A stretch of DNA of 64,000 nt from Hypericum androsaemum. Its lineage: Eukaryota > Streptophyta > Magnoliopsida > Malpighiales > Hypericaceae. The notes under the pieces are model-generated. The model was given only the letters and a program-made list of their open reading frames with translations. It did no database searches and was not told where the DNA came from. The translations under genes were made by a program, and so were the position numbers. Shown here piece by piece: positions 12,892 to 24,600 of the stretch. The DNA lies in assembly GCA_963995505.1 (NCBI GenBank), contig OZ023197.1, positions 12,894,475-12,958,474 of the forward strand, written 5' to 3'. Position 1 is the first letter of the stretch. Each line of letters opens with the position of its first letter.

Positions 12892-13983
12892 TGTTGGAGC
12901 AGGAAATTAATGTCTCGGATTGATGACGATCTATCTCCGGATGTGCGAGAATTAGCTCGGGCTCGTCAGTACGTGGAGCCTGGACGAGAGGTCCCTCTCG
13001 CTCACACATAGGCAAGCCCGAGCGAGAGGCTCCTCTCGCCCATGTAGGCGAGTCCAAGCGAGAGACTCTTCTCGCTCACATTGGTGAGCCCGGGCGAGAG
13101 GCTCCTCTCGCCCATATGGACGAGTCCGATCGAGAAACTCTTCTCACTCACATAGGTGAGAGGCCGGTGGAAAGCACGAGTGAGGAGCCGAGTGAGAGGC
13201 CTACGATGAGAGGCTGAGCGAGGAGCTGAGCGAGAGGCCGAGTGGCGAGAGGCCGAGTGAGAAGCCGAGTGGCGAGAGGCCGAGCGAGAGGTCGAGTGAC
13301 GAGAGGTTTACGGCGAGAGGCCAAGAAAGAAGCCTAAGGCGGGAAGCCGAGCGAGGAGCCTAAGGCGAGAAGCTGAGCGAGAAGCCGAAGGTGAGAAGCC
13401 AACTTGTACCCGAGCGGGAAGCTCATTTGACCTTCGTAGGCGGGAAGGCAATTTTGGGAATAGGTCCACTTTGGTTGAGGAGGTCGTTAGCTTGAGCCCA
13501 TTTCGGGATTCACTTTGGGCCTGACAAGATGTCCGTCTTGGGCGATGACGGACTTGAGTCAAGATTTTGCGTAGGAGATTTGAGAAGGTCAAGACGATCT
13601 ATATTTTCCTAACTTGAGCCGAGATTCTCAATATTTGGCAAGACTTGGTAAGTTCCTCTTTATGCCGCGATTGCTAAAGCTTCCTATTCGAGGACAGGAT
13701 CTGCTTATTTAAGGAAGACGGCTTGTACTGAGCCGAGAGGATCCCGTCATATTTGGAACAAATAACTTAAAGCGGATCTCTTGGGATTGAGACTTGGAGC
13801 CGAAGGTCTTGGAAGTGGTTTAGGATTTCCTATTCTGAAGGCGCGGAGGTTAGGTCAAGGCACTCTATATAAGGAGGGCTCGGGCGAGAGAACAGACATC
13901 ACCAACACAATATAACAATTACTCTACTTATCTTGTATCGCTTTTCCTTTCTGTACCCTAGCGTAGCCCGTAGCCTAGCATAG
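12892..13983 (+). repeat. gypsy-type element, left (5') LTR, 3'-truncated
   Basis: Opens TGTTGGAGCAGG. TATATAA at about 13866-13872 is a likely LTR promoter. A GA/GC-rich minisatellite at about 13140-13410 (units like GAGAGGCCGAGC) occupies the middle. Similarity to the right LTR stops at GCCTAGCATAG. Confidence 0.85.
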
Positions 13984-14690
13984 GAGGGCGTCTGAGAAGG
14001 TGGTCTAACTTTTACCGGCCAAGATGACCAATTACTTTGTTGCTCCAGTTTCTTACAAGGAGTAGATACCTTTCGTCTTGGAGTCGTATGCATGGAGGCG
14101 AGATTTATCTACCTCAGCTTTCTCGAGAGAGCCGGCTAAGACAAACATTGCCCCGATGGAGTTTTATACGCCTATCGACCCGATGGAGACATATGCCACT
14201 TTCCGTGCTTGAAAGCTCTACGAGGAGTCTTGTAGGCACTATGAGGCATCCTTACGTATGGTCATCAATCAACACCAAGGGATGAACATATCCACCGGAC
14301 CAGCTGTACCCATCCAACCGGCCTTCGAAAAACCATGGATCGGTCATATGCCTTGCACCATGGCGCCGCCAACGCCAAGTGTGTTTGGTTATTGTCCACA
14401 ACCAGGAACCCCTAGGAGTCCCCCATACCAAACTTCTTCTTACTTGGGGATGGGGACACAAGGAGTGAACCACTCAGGACACTACTAGACTGCAAGGACG
14501 AGGGCTAGCAATCTCTAAGAGGAATCGAGCTGGTACCAACCGGCCCTGACCCAAGATTGGTCATACCCATCTAGGGTCTCGGCTGACCAAAACTCTTTCA
14601 AAAGGAGGGATGTCTGCACGAATCCTTTATTCGACTTAAGAGTTTCCAATCCTACCCTGACCCTCCAAGTCATGGATCAAACACGGATGG
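13984..14690 (+). pseudogene. gypsy-type element internal region, gag-like remnant
   Basis: Short frames with stops. The plus-strand frame to 14488 ends ...TSSYLGMGTQGVNHSGHY and is Pro-rich, like linkers of plant gag proteins. No zinc knuckle is visible. I call it gag-like from position and composition only. Confidence 0.35.
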
Positions 14691-15033
14691 ACCTAGACGA
14701 GGAGGACAACTGCCATCCCATCAATTGACAAGAAGAGCTCGATGAGGATGACGTCAACCGACAAGAAGAGCTCGATGAGGATGATGAGCTCGATGATGAC
14801 AATGTCAACCAACAAGAAGAGCTCGATGAGGATGACAAACTCGATGAGGATGACGTCAAGCAACAAGGAGATCTCGGTGATAACAATGTCAATTGATAAG
14901 GAGAGCTCGATGAGGATGATGTCAATCGACAAGAAGAGCTCGATGAGGATGACGTTAATCGACAAGAAGAGCTCGATGAGGATGATATTAATCGGGAAGA
15001 AGAGCTCGATGAGGACGATGTCAACTGTCAGCT
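14691..15033 (+). repeat. acidic coding minisatellite in the gypsy-type element
   Basis: A unit of about 30-40 bp built on GAAGAGCTCGATGAGGATGA recurs about nine times. One plus frame reads repeats of QEELDEDDVN with an occasional stop. Other frames give Ser-rich or Met/Ser-rich artefacts. The acidic frame is probably the original one. Confidence 0.8.
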
Positions 15034-15185
15034 GACATTGGGATCTACCCGACGATAAGGGATAGAAGGGCAACCCTTATCGTTCCAATCTGAGGATTTC
15101 ATCCCACATCAATTCTTGGAGGACCAGTCATCGATGGGTCCTCACCTTATTGCTCATGTCACCATAGTTGGCTTCGACCGAACTC

Positions 15186-15556
15186 AAAAGAGAAGCCCCA
15201 AGCAAGAGAAGGCCAAACTTAATACTCGAAGGGTAAGACTTGGGGGGCAGGGACGACCGGACCCTAAGAAAGCAAAAATTGATCCTAAGACCCGAGAGAT
15301 AAGACTCGGGGGACATAGAAGGCCGCCTGATAACGATATACCAAATGCTCACAAATCCTTTCGTTCAAGGGGTCATCCTAAGCGAGGGAAGGCCAACCTT
15401 AAGACCCAAGAGGCAAGACTCTGGGGGCAAAGAAGATTGCCCGACAACGGCGTTCCAAAGGCTTGGAAGTGCTTTTGTTTGAGAGGAGCTTATAGTCCTA
15501 ATCAAGGAAAGACTGACCTTAAGACCCGAGAGGAAAGACTCGGAGGGCAAGGATAG
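15186..15556 (+). repeat. four-fold degenerate basic coding repeat
   Basis: About 100-bp units, each with AAGAC(C/T)CGAGAG.(A/G)AAGACT(C/T)GG-like sequence, encode recurring LKTREERLGGQG-type motifs joined by RRPPDN-type linkers. Four copies are visible. It belongs to the internal region of the gypsy-type element. Function is unknown. Confidence 0.7.
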
Positions 15557-15646
15557 CCACCTAATAGTAGAATCCTAAGGACTCAAAAATTCTACCATCC
15601 GAAGGAAGCCAATGAGACGTGGAGGCTCTGTCATCCTCGTATCAAG

Positions 15647-15973
15647 GTGGACCTTCAAGATGGGTCCAACCCGCATCGGTATGCCTTTAACCAACTTGGA
15701 GATAGAAGGGTCATCCCTGATCCACCAATGCGAGATGTCCTGACCAAGACCCAGAGACGTCGCCTTGAAAGGAAGATCCAGAAAAGAAGGCAAGCCATCA
15801 ATGACCTCGAAAGGCAAATTGTAGAGCAAAGAGTCGAGCTGGAGAAACAAAAGGTGCTTCTAGCTCGTCCGTGGGTGAAGTATCATTCGGCCTCGACTAA
15901 AAGCCGGGCGAAGGATATGAAAGCCTCTAACTGGGAGAAGGGAGATGACCTCAAGCATATTAAAGAGGTCTGA
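15647..15973 (+). pseudogene. gypsy-type element ORF fragment with LTKTQRRRLERK motif
   Basis: An open frame of 108 codons on the plus strand with a basic LTKTQRRRLERK stretch followed by a predicted coiled coil (heptad-like region with DLERQIVEQRVELEKQKVLL). A TKTQRRR-type motif is familiar from plant gypsy polyproteins between gag and protease. It is bounded by stops, so it is a remnant. Confidence 0.45.
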
Positions 15974-16379
15974 CTAAAGGCACCCACTATACTACGCGGG
16001 AAGTTGACCCGCAAGTGGGTACCCAAGGTCATGAGCGAGATTCATCACAAGGAGGACACCCAACAATGTCTATTCTCGACCAAAAAGAGAAGGAGGTTTT
16101 GGTCGACCTTGACACGAGGTGCATTAAGTTTGGGGACTTCCCAAGCAAGCTGGCAATCAATAGGACATCGGTTAGCCTCGGACAGGAGCCCAACTAATCG
16201 AGCCACTTTAAAGATGACATGATAAAAAAGGACCATACTGAGCCTTAGATAGGAGAGATGTCCTCTGTCATTCCCATGGTGGAAGCCTTCAATGGAGATG
16301 TCACCATTGTGAGGCCAATCCAAAGAATGGATGATCGCAAGAAATCTCTCTGCATCACGGCTCACATCCTTGGGGAGCT

Positions 16380-16815
16380 GATCGAGAGAGTACCCGTGGA
16401 CGGCATGGGTATGGTGAACACCTTTCTTTAGTTGCTCCTCTGCGAACATGATAAGGAGAAAGAGGATGCCAGCCCGACCGGCATGGTTATAACCAATTTT
16501 ATCAAGAAAGGGCGAGACTCGGTCCGCTCCAATAAAGTAATCCCATCTTCCATCCGCCAATGTCTAATTCAATGGAAATCAGATGGGAAGGTGTTGATCA
16601 TGATGGCCGATGCACGCCCATTCGTGTCGGCCACTCTCTATATTGAAGTGGTCCTATACGAGAGGTCCCTAGTGCCAACAAGTGTGTTTTGGAGAGGCAT
16701 GGATGGCTGGTCTTCCCGATGTACAAGCTTAATCAAATGGAAGGTGCATTCAGTCCGAAGATCAATCAATGCCATACCCAGAGGGCAAGTACTCCATCTT
16801 GCTTATGAAGAGTAA
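16380..16815 (+). pseudogene. gypsy-type aspartic protease-domain remnant
   Basis: VDGMGMVNTFL at about 16396-16428 sits where plant gypsy proteases carry an (I/V)DGGAAVN-type active site. After a stop, NFIKKGRDSV and IPSSIRQCLIQW (about 16493-16575) resemble the LLGRDWIH...PSTLHQ region downstream, and ADARPF follows. The active-site glycines are altered and a stop interrupts the frame, so it is dead. No reverse transcriptase follows before the polypurine tract at about 17010. Confidence 0.55.
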
Positions 16816-17021
16816 GGTAATGGGCGACAGGGTGACTGCAGGTTTACGCCTTGTCACCATATGAGTCGGCCAAATATGTCCTCAGGACGACGGCCTAGAC
16901 TTCTTTAAGCTGCACATTTTTATTCTGTTTTAAGCTAGTGGAAGGAAGCCAAGCCGAAGATGAAGAACCATGTCAACACTTCTCGTCTGACCGTACCGAA
17001 GAGTTAACGTGCGGGGGGCAT

Positions 17022-18102
17022 TGTTGGAGTACGAAATTAATGTCTCTGATTGATGACGATCTATCTCCGGATGTGCGAGAATTAGCTAGGGCTCGTCGGT
17101 ACATGGAGCCCTGGCGAGAGGCCCCTCTCGCTCACGTAGGGGAGTCCAATCGAGAAACTCTTCTCACTCACATAGGTGAGAGGCCGGTGGGAAGCACGAG
17201 CGAGGAGCCGAGTGAAAGGCATACGATGAGAGGCTGAGCGAGGAGCTGAGCGAGAGGCCGAGCGAGAGGCCGAGTGGCGAGAGGCCTAGCGAGAGGCCTA
17301 CAACGAGAGGCCGAGTGGCAAAAGGCCGAGTGACGAGAGGTCGAGTGAGAGGCCTACGATGAGAGGCCGAGTGAGAAACCTAAGGCGGGAAGCCGAGCGA
17401 GGAGCCTAAGGCGAGAAGCCGAAGGTGAGAAGCCAACTTGGACCCGAGTGGAAAGCTCATTTGACCTTCATAGGCGGGAATGCGATTTCGGGAATAGGTC
17501 CACTTTGGTTGAGGAGGTCGTTAGCTTGAGCCCATTTCAGGATTTACTTTGGGCCTGACGAGATGTCCGTCTTGGGCGATGACGGACTTGTGTCAAGATT
17601 TTGCGTAAGAGATTCGAGAAAGTCAAGACGATCTATATTTTCCTAACTTGAGCCGAGATTCTCAATATTTGGCAAGACTTGGTATGTTCCTCTTTAGGCC
17701 GCGATTGCTTGGTCGTCACATTTTGAAAGCTTCCTATTCGAGGACAGGATCTGCTCATTTAAGGAAGACGACTTGTACTGAGCCGAGAGGATCCCGTCAT
17801 ATTAGGAATAAATAACTTGAAGCGGATCTCACGGGATTGAGACTTGGAGCCGAAGGTCTTGGAGGCGGTTTATGATTTCCTATTCTGAAGGTGCGGAGGT
17901 TAGGTCAAGGCACTCTATATAAGGAGGGCTGGTGCGAGAGAACGGACATCACCAACACAACACAACAATTACTCTACTTATCTTGTATCGCTTTTTCTTT
18001 CCGTAGCCTAGCGTAGCATGTAGCCTAGCATAGCTTTAGACCGACCTTGGGACGACCACTCCGAATCCGTCTCGGGTTACTTGTTCACTTATTCCCGCAA
18101 CT
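17022..18102 (+). repeat. gypsy-type element, right (3') LTR
   Basis: Opens TGTTGGAGTACG after a purine-rich tract. Carries the same minisatellite core (about 17180-17440) with fewer units than the left LTR, and TATATAA at about 17916. It keeps 69 bp beyond GCCTAGCATAG that the left LTR has lost. GATCT follows at 18103-18107. Confidence 0.85.
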
Positions 18103-18107
18103 GATCT

Positions 18108-18956
18108 TTTACAAACGGACGAGCACGCGACCTAATAATCTTTAGTTTCTTCTTAGATGTACAATGCAATTGTGATAATAATATTCAATTTCAGTTGGAA
18201 AATGCTGAGATGCCTAAAATAATATAGGTAATGAAAGAGTGGTAACTCATATAACTCGAAGAAATTTTGCTCAGAGTTTTATTGCTATTAATGGATCACT
18301 CCGCAATTTCATATGGGCATGGGCATCTCTCTATATGGCATTTTTTTCCTATACGATCATTTCGTATGGGCCTTTAGTTTAATATTTTCTCGGTTCATTT
18401 GGTCTAACCGATCAAATTATTAATTGGGCTTGATGGTTTTTTGTAATATTTCATTAAATAATTATTTTTTCTATTAAAATTTTTAATCATTCTAAATATT
18501 TTTTAATTGTGTTAGAAAATTTAGCATTTACAAGTATAACATAATTATCATTTATCAACGGATGAATGGATTGGTCTAATAAGTTGAACCGGTGGTCAAT
18601 GGTCAATATCATATAGTATTTAGATACTTCATGTCTAACTAGTATATGTTTGAATTGTGAAAAAAATTTAATCATTATAATCTTTTCCAACAAATATTTA
18701 ACCATTAGTTATTAGCATATAATTATAATTTTCTTTTGTTAGTCATACCATGCACGGTCAAAAGAAATCGCAAGTGGTGTTGAGAAACCATATTTATTTG
18801 ATGTAGTCATAGCATGATGGGGTTTTCTAGTAGTTACTAGCATTTTTGTTTTCTCGAATTTGTATCGTTTTATTTTCTATATGTATTAGTTTATTTTTTT
18901 GATGTTTTTATTTGAGTAATGAAATATTATTAGGACCAATTTATAAATATAAAAAT
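18108..18956. other. intergenic, AT-rich, nothing recognised
   Basis: No gene, RNA or repeat recognised between the gypsy-type element and the organelle-derived segment. Confidence 0.45.
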
Positions 18957-19103
18957 GCTTTGGGAGGCCCTCAAGATATGTTTTCCGATACGGCTATACA
19001 ATTATAACCCGTTTTTGTTCAATGGATACAAAATACCCATGCTTTAGCACTCGGTGCAACGGCTCCTGGCGCAACAGCAAGCACCAGTTTGACTTGGGGG
19101 GCG
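18957..19103 (+). pseudogene. psaA: plastid psaA fragment (photosystem I P700 apoprotein A1)
   Basis: Forty-nine codons starting ALGGPQDMFSDTAIQL and ending [10 protein letters not shown] match an internal piece of PsaA, a chloroplast-encoded membrane protein. A TAA at 19005-19007 sits where the plastid gene has CAA, a C-to-T change. Both ends are truncated. Because the following sequence is not plastid psaA, the piece probably arrived inside a larger organelle-derived insert. Confidence 0.9.
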
Positions 19104-19858
19104 ATGCTTCTCCAACCTCAAAGATGAGTCCCTCCCTTCATTACACAAACTACTCAAGCAAAAGCAAATTCAACCTTCAAATACGGGACTGGACAAAGAA
19201 CCAGATAAGCATCCCACTGCCTACAACAAGAGATTCTGGGATATAAAGCTCCAGGGCCTGACTTGCCCTGATCCTGGAGAATTGAAAAAGAAATAGAAGT
19301 CAAAGGTTTCGCCCCTGACTCCTTTACTTATTGATGTCGCTGATCTGCCGTTATCGTATCAGGCACATTAAACAGGTTTTTATAACGCCTAGAGGCAGTG
19401 AAAGTACTGGAATGGGAGTTCCAGGTAGGACCTCTGTCAGTCAAGCATTTTTGGATCCTCTTAGTCAATCGCTTCCTTAAGACCTATCAAGTAAAGAAAG
19501 AAGAATCCTGCCTCAATTAGTTTCTGCTATACAAGAAATGAGGAACATAACCACCAACCCAGTTTCAAGTCGGAATTTTAGGCACAAAAGCTGTGAATTC
19601 TCTTGCTGCGATGCACTTGCCTTTTACTGATTGACCTTGTCCTTTCCTGCTCGCTTTCGAGGTATGAGCTTCTGACGGAGCCCTGACTCCCTAATGAAAT
19701 GTTTAACCAATCCATTCCTCCACAATGCTCTCTCCAAAACGAAACTGAAAGAAGCCCACCCAGACTTTCTTTTTCTTACGTAATTTCGCCTGCCTGTTGA
19801 ATTCGTTTGCCGGAGGAAATAATCAAACATCAGTGAACTGAAGCATTTCGGGGAGAAA
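19104..19858. other. probable mitochondrial-type intergenic DNA (NUMT)
   Basis: The base composition changes abruptly from AT-rich to near-balanced, with the short purine and pyrimidine runs and non-coding texture usual in angiosperm mitochondrial spacers (for example around 19300-19700). It is contiguous with the psaA fragment, as expected if a plastid piece had first entered the mitochondrial genome. No mitochondrial gene can be named. The right boundary is set where AT-rich sequence resumes. Inference only. Confidence 0.5.
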
Positions 19859-20714
19859 AATCTTATTTTCTATGAGAGGATATACTTGTATTTGATTTCT
19901 ATTATTATAAAATTAATCAATAAAGTAGTTAAGAAATAAAATAGTTAATATTGAAATTTTCATTATCCTCTTTGTTTTGTAAAAAAAGAATCGGGTAAAT
20001 TTTTTATCACATAAAATCATCCTCCCTCCGAGTTCGGCTTGTCTGCGTTAAGCATATGAAAGTTGGAAAGGCATAGGGTTTCCCTCCACATCCATTATAT
20101 TAAAATTTTGAGTTTTCTTTCCAAGAATTATTTTCACTTGTAAGACAAAAAAAACAATATTTCACTGATCCATTATATTAAAATTTTGAGTTTTCTTTCC
20201 AAAAATTATTTTCACTTATAAGACAAAAAAAACAATATATCACCTTTTGCAACTAAATCTATCTTTTTTTACTGTAATAACGTAAGAGAGAGAATTTGAA
20301 CGTTAACTTCCTACTTTTAATTAGAGGTCCTGGCCAACTATATTTTTCTTGAAATATGTACAAAATAACCATTTTGTAACAGACCAATGCGTCACTGTGT
20401 TAAAGTTAATTTAAAATTTTTGTTCGCACTTGAAATTCTGAATTAACTCCAACCTCTAAAAAACTATGAATTAACTGACCCTCGAAAAAATTTCTGAATT
20501 GAATGAACAACCAAAGACAATTCAATTGATAAAAAATGCTGATCTATTTCAACTTTATAACATATAATTTCTAATTCACATTTTTAGTGACAAAAATGTG
20601 AACTTGAAAATTTATTATCACCAAAAAAAAAATGTTCAAAAAGTATCAAAATATAAGTTACTAATTGAGTTTTCCCTATCAATTATCAGCAGGTATACAG
20701 ATAGGCCCACAAGT
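19859..20714. other. intergenic with a 78-bp tandem duplication
   Basis: The segment 20091-20168 is repeated at 20169-20246 with few differences (both start TCCATTATATTAAAATTTTG). Otherwise AT-rich with no gene recognised. Confidence 0.5.
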
Positions 20715-20785
20715 ACGTGGCCCCCACCAGCCACTGCCGCATACGACACTCTTGTAGTCTCTACGGGGGAGAGAGAACCTGTCTA
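20715..20785 (+). promoter_or_regulatory. upstream block shared by the two IDD genes, copy A
   Basis: A GC-richer island about 0.9 kb before the first IDD gene contains GTGGCCCCCACC, then CCGCATACGACA, then GGGGGAGAGAGA. The same order, with CCGCATACGACA identical, occurs at about 26865-26930 upstream of the second IDD gene. It could be a duplicated regulatory block or distal promoter. Confidence 0.35.
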
Positions 20786-21511
20786 ATCTCTCTGAAATAC
20801 TCTAATATTATTTATTTAATATTTTTTTACAAGTAGATATTTCTTCCCTATTTACCTTGTGATTTATGAATGTTTTAATGTTTTAATGTTTTTCATATTT
20901 TTTTTGGTTATTTTTTACGCTTCATGTTAGGGTTTTTCTTTCCATGTCCTTTATGAAAAAAAAATAGTATTTATCTGGTTCAAAAATTCCTCTACAAAAG
21001 AAATTTTATTACTTCACCCATAGATACAATGGTGCCGAAGGACGCGACTGATTGGACAAGGAAAGCAACCTCGACACTAACAATAAAAAAGTAGTTTAAT
21101 TAGTGTTTAGTCATACAATCATATACACATCAGAATTATTCTCGAGTTCGAGTCTCACTGATTCAGAGAAATTTGACACACTTAAAAAAATAATCCCAAC
21201 TCGAATTCGGATTGATCGGTTACTGATCCTTACTCAGTGAACACCATATATGTGAAGCTCATTTCATAAACCTATATACAGTCATTAATTAACTGGTAAA
21301 GTATTGGACGTATGTGTATATATTCCATATACTTCATAGAGTTTTAAATTAATGAAACCAAAATAAAGCTAGGTCAAGACATGTCTTGTTTTCTTCTATT
21401 CATCTCCGGGTAGTTGCTGTCTTACCTCTTGGTTTTTTCTGGCCCTCTCTCTCTATTCTCTCTCTCTCTCTCCCCCCCAAATCTCTCCTGCTAAAAGGAG
21501 CATCATCATAT

Positions 21512-21553
21512 AAACCCAAGACCAAGATTTCCTCCCTCTTTGTTCTTTTGCTT
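21512..21553 (+). promoter_or_regulatory. 5' leader block conserved between the IDD paralogues, copy A
   Basis: About 42 bp starting AACCCAAGACCAAGATTTCC is almost identical to 28632-28672 before the second IDD gene. A second block (CATCTCCGG..GT.GCTGTCT) matches upstream, at about 21402 and 28489. The position relative to the ATG suggests 5' untranslated leader. This is more conserved than surrounding non-coding DNA. Confidence 0.5.
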
Positions 21554-21675
21554 CTTTGTCAAATCCCAAATTATGAAGATAGAGCCCCTCAAGTGTATAT
21601 ATCGATCCAATCCAAGCTAAGTTTTGTTCTAAGAAACGGGCAAAAGAAAGGAAAGACAACACTAGAATTTCTAAG

Positions 21676-24600
21676 ATGGCTGCTTCGTCGTCGTCCTCTG
21701 GTCCTTTCTTCCATGGTAACGATCAGAACCACCAGATGATTCATCAACAAACTTCTGCTAATTCGTCGGCTTCTGCTCGAATTTCGACTGCTGCTCCTCC
21801 GAAGAAGAGGAGGAATCAAGCTGGAGCTCAAAGCAAGTAGTTCTTCCTTTATTATATCTTGATTTACATGCAATAGTACTATGGATTTATATGTTTCGGT
21901 TGATACCGGACACCTATCAGACATACTAATCCATGTTCGATACTATAGATTAATATACATATAGATGTATTTATGGGTCATGACTATTTTCTCCAAATTT
22001 TGCAACCTTCTTCTCAGATGATAAGATTTATGTACATACTCCAAGCTAGTTTAGTTCAATTAATGGCTCAATAGTGAAACCCTACTTCTCATCTCCACCA
22101 CAAACCCAATTCTTTGACTCACACGTTTCTCCTTTTTTTTTTTTGAGAAGTTAAATTTTATTAATAGTAAGAATATGTATGTCGCCGGCCTCTTAAAAAA
22201 AACCGTACCAGGAAAGATCCAAATCCTTCAACTACCCTTTTCTTTTTCCAATCATTAATTAACTTTTTTCTTATTAAGCTACTAGAATTCGTGTTCCATG
22301 TCTAATAATAATCATGTGATATTCGGGCTAATTTCATACTTTGACCAGATCCAGACGCGGAGGTGATAGCCTTATCTCCCAAGACCTTAATGGCAGCCAA
22401 CCGGTTCATATGCGAAGTATGCAACAAAGGGTTCCAGAGGGAGCAAAACCTGCAGCTCCATAGGAGAGGACACAATCTCCCATGGAAGCTAAAGCAGAAG
22501 CCCAAGACAGAGGTCAAGAGGAAAGTCTACCTCTGTCCGGAGCCAACTTGTGTCCACCATGAACCGTCTAGGGCTCTGGGTGACCTAACAGGGATCAAGA
22601 AGCACTACTTTAGGAAACATGGAGAGAAGAAGTACAAGTGCGAGAAGTGCTCCAAGAGATACGCAGTTCAATCGGATTGGAAGGCTCATTCTAAGACTTG
22701 TGGAACTCGGGAGTATAGATGTGACTGTGGTACTCTCTTCTCAAGGTAACCAAACTTAATTTTTTCGTATACTTTTACTCGTCCAAGATTTGAATCTTCA
22801 TCATGGACATAATATCAACGTCAATATCAGGTAATTTCGGTGACTACCAACCGAGTACTTTAAGTAGGTGTAAAAACAATACCGTTTGGATAAAAAAATG
22901 TGGATCGGATACCTAATCCTCTAAGTGATAGAGATTGAAAAAATTGGTTCAGTTCTATGAATTTTAAATCACGGATACCCAAATAAGAATGTGTGCACTT
23001 TTCTCAAAGAATTAATTAAATTATCATGACACTCTCCTTGCCGACATCTAAACCAAGCATTTGTACTTATGCATGGAATTGCATACTTTGGTTTTGCATA
23101 GAATTCTATCCTTTTATTTTTATTTAGTCTGTTTCTTCTCCTGTTGGGATTAATTAATGGTAACTGATCCTAGTTAGACGTGATTTTGATTCCCTGATTA
23201 TTTTATTTTTTTTCTCCCTTGATTCAAATAACCATGCATCACAAGTTACATATGCTACTAAATGCATGTAAATATATAGAGATTTGTGGTTGGCCAAGAA
23301 ATTATATGGGAATTGTGAATTGTACATTTTAAAAAATATATATTTGGGCACAAGATAATTAATTGAAGGGGAAAATGAAAATTAAGAGATATTGGCTTCT
23401 TGGTAACACCGCCATTTCAAAGAAATTTCACTCTTCTCAGTTCACGTGTTGCTGTTATTATAAGAGGTGTCAGGACAGGTATTGTTGTTCTCAAATGAGT
23501 TGGATATTCTTCTCTATTTGTTCTCTTATGGCTTGGCTAGCTCATCACCCCTTTTTAAATCGCTAAAACTTTTGTTGGGTTGCCGTTTTTTTGAAATGTA
23601 TATTTTTATACTATTTATCAAGTTTGAACTCTGAATCTTTCTGAATTTATACATGTGCTGTTAATCCAAATATTTTTTGGCTTGTAGGGTTGCCGTTTGT
23701 TTTATCCATCGCCAAAAACTTCACCGATGTGTCATTATAAGGTCGTATAAGCAAAAATGAACTATAATCGGTGTTAAAATTTTCATATTTGACTCATAAC
23801 TTTATCAAATTTTAATATTTTTTTGTGAGATTTAAATTGTTTCCACAATTTCGGATCTTAGACGGTCATGGGATTCGATCCTCCCACCTCATGTTTAAGG
23901 ACTGACACCGTATCTATCAGATCATACATAAATTAGTTATCAAATTTTATAAGTCTGTCATACTTACAATTAACTATAAGTTTTTTTTTCCACCGTGGTT
24001 AGCCTAGATACTTAACGAGAGGCGACAGGAGCATATGGCCTTAAATCGAGACCTTTCACGTTAGTAGAAATATTCCTCTTAAAGGGAAAACATGCACTTG
24101 TGTATTTGTTTCGCGTTTATGAAGTTTCGTTAGTTTCACGAAATTGGCAAGTTATTCCACCCTTCATTTATTGAACGCCCAGTGCTTTAAACAGTTCCAT
24201 TTATTATTGATACATTGCATAATAGTATCTTTACGGGAATTTTTCATTACTATCATTTCTTTTCCTCAATTAGGTGTAGGGTATTAATTTGGGTTGCATG
24301 AGAAATAGCATCATATTTCTTTCCCTAAATGGTAATAATGAGATTTTTTTGCTTAGTTTTGCTTTGGCTTTTACCTCATAGTAATTGGAGGAAAAATTGA
24401 ATACCAAATGAAAGAAACTCTAAAGCAAAATGAGATCATCTATACAGTTTACTCTGTTTAATTTTCTTTTTGAGTTTTTTTTATTAAGTGAAACAATTGT
24501 TCTGATTACTCCGTGACCCACAAATAAACATACAAATTTACTCTTTTTAAGAGGTGAATTTTATTGATAATATTTACAAGTTACGTATAAATTGTGTAAA

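Larger units (their letters stand above)
12892..18102 (+). mobile_element. non-autonomous Ty3/gypsy-type LTR retrotransposon
   Basis: Two similar LTRs (12892-13983 and 17022-18102) flank 3 kb of degenerate coding sequence. A polypurine tract, TGCGGGGGGCAT, abuts the right LTR, so the element reads on the plus strand. GATCT target duplications lie at both ends. The left LTR lacks the last 69 bp present in the right LTR, so its 3' end and the primer-binding site were deleted. I see gag-like segments and a gypsy-type protease-domain remnant but no reverse transcriptase, RNase H or integrase, so it depended on other elements. The right terminus reads CAACT, where CAACA would pair with the opening TGTTG, presumably one mutation. 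Confidence 0.8.

Noticed and set aside
14677..15073. Ser-rich and Ile/Leu-rich frames of 115-126 codons on the minus strand
   Set aside because: Antisense of the acidic repeat inside the gypsy-type element.
19624..19830. 68-codon minus-strand ORF in the organelle-like segment
   Set aside because: No recognisable mitochondrial or plastid protein, and the composition matches non-coding spacer.
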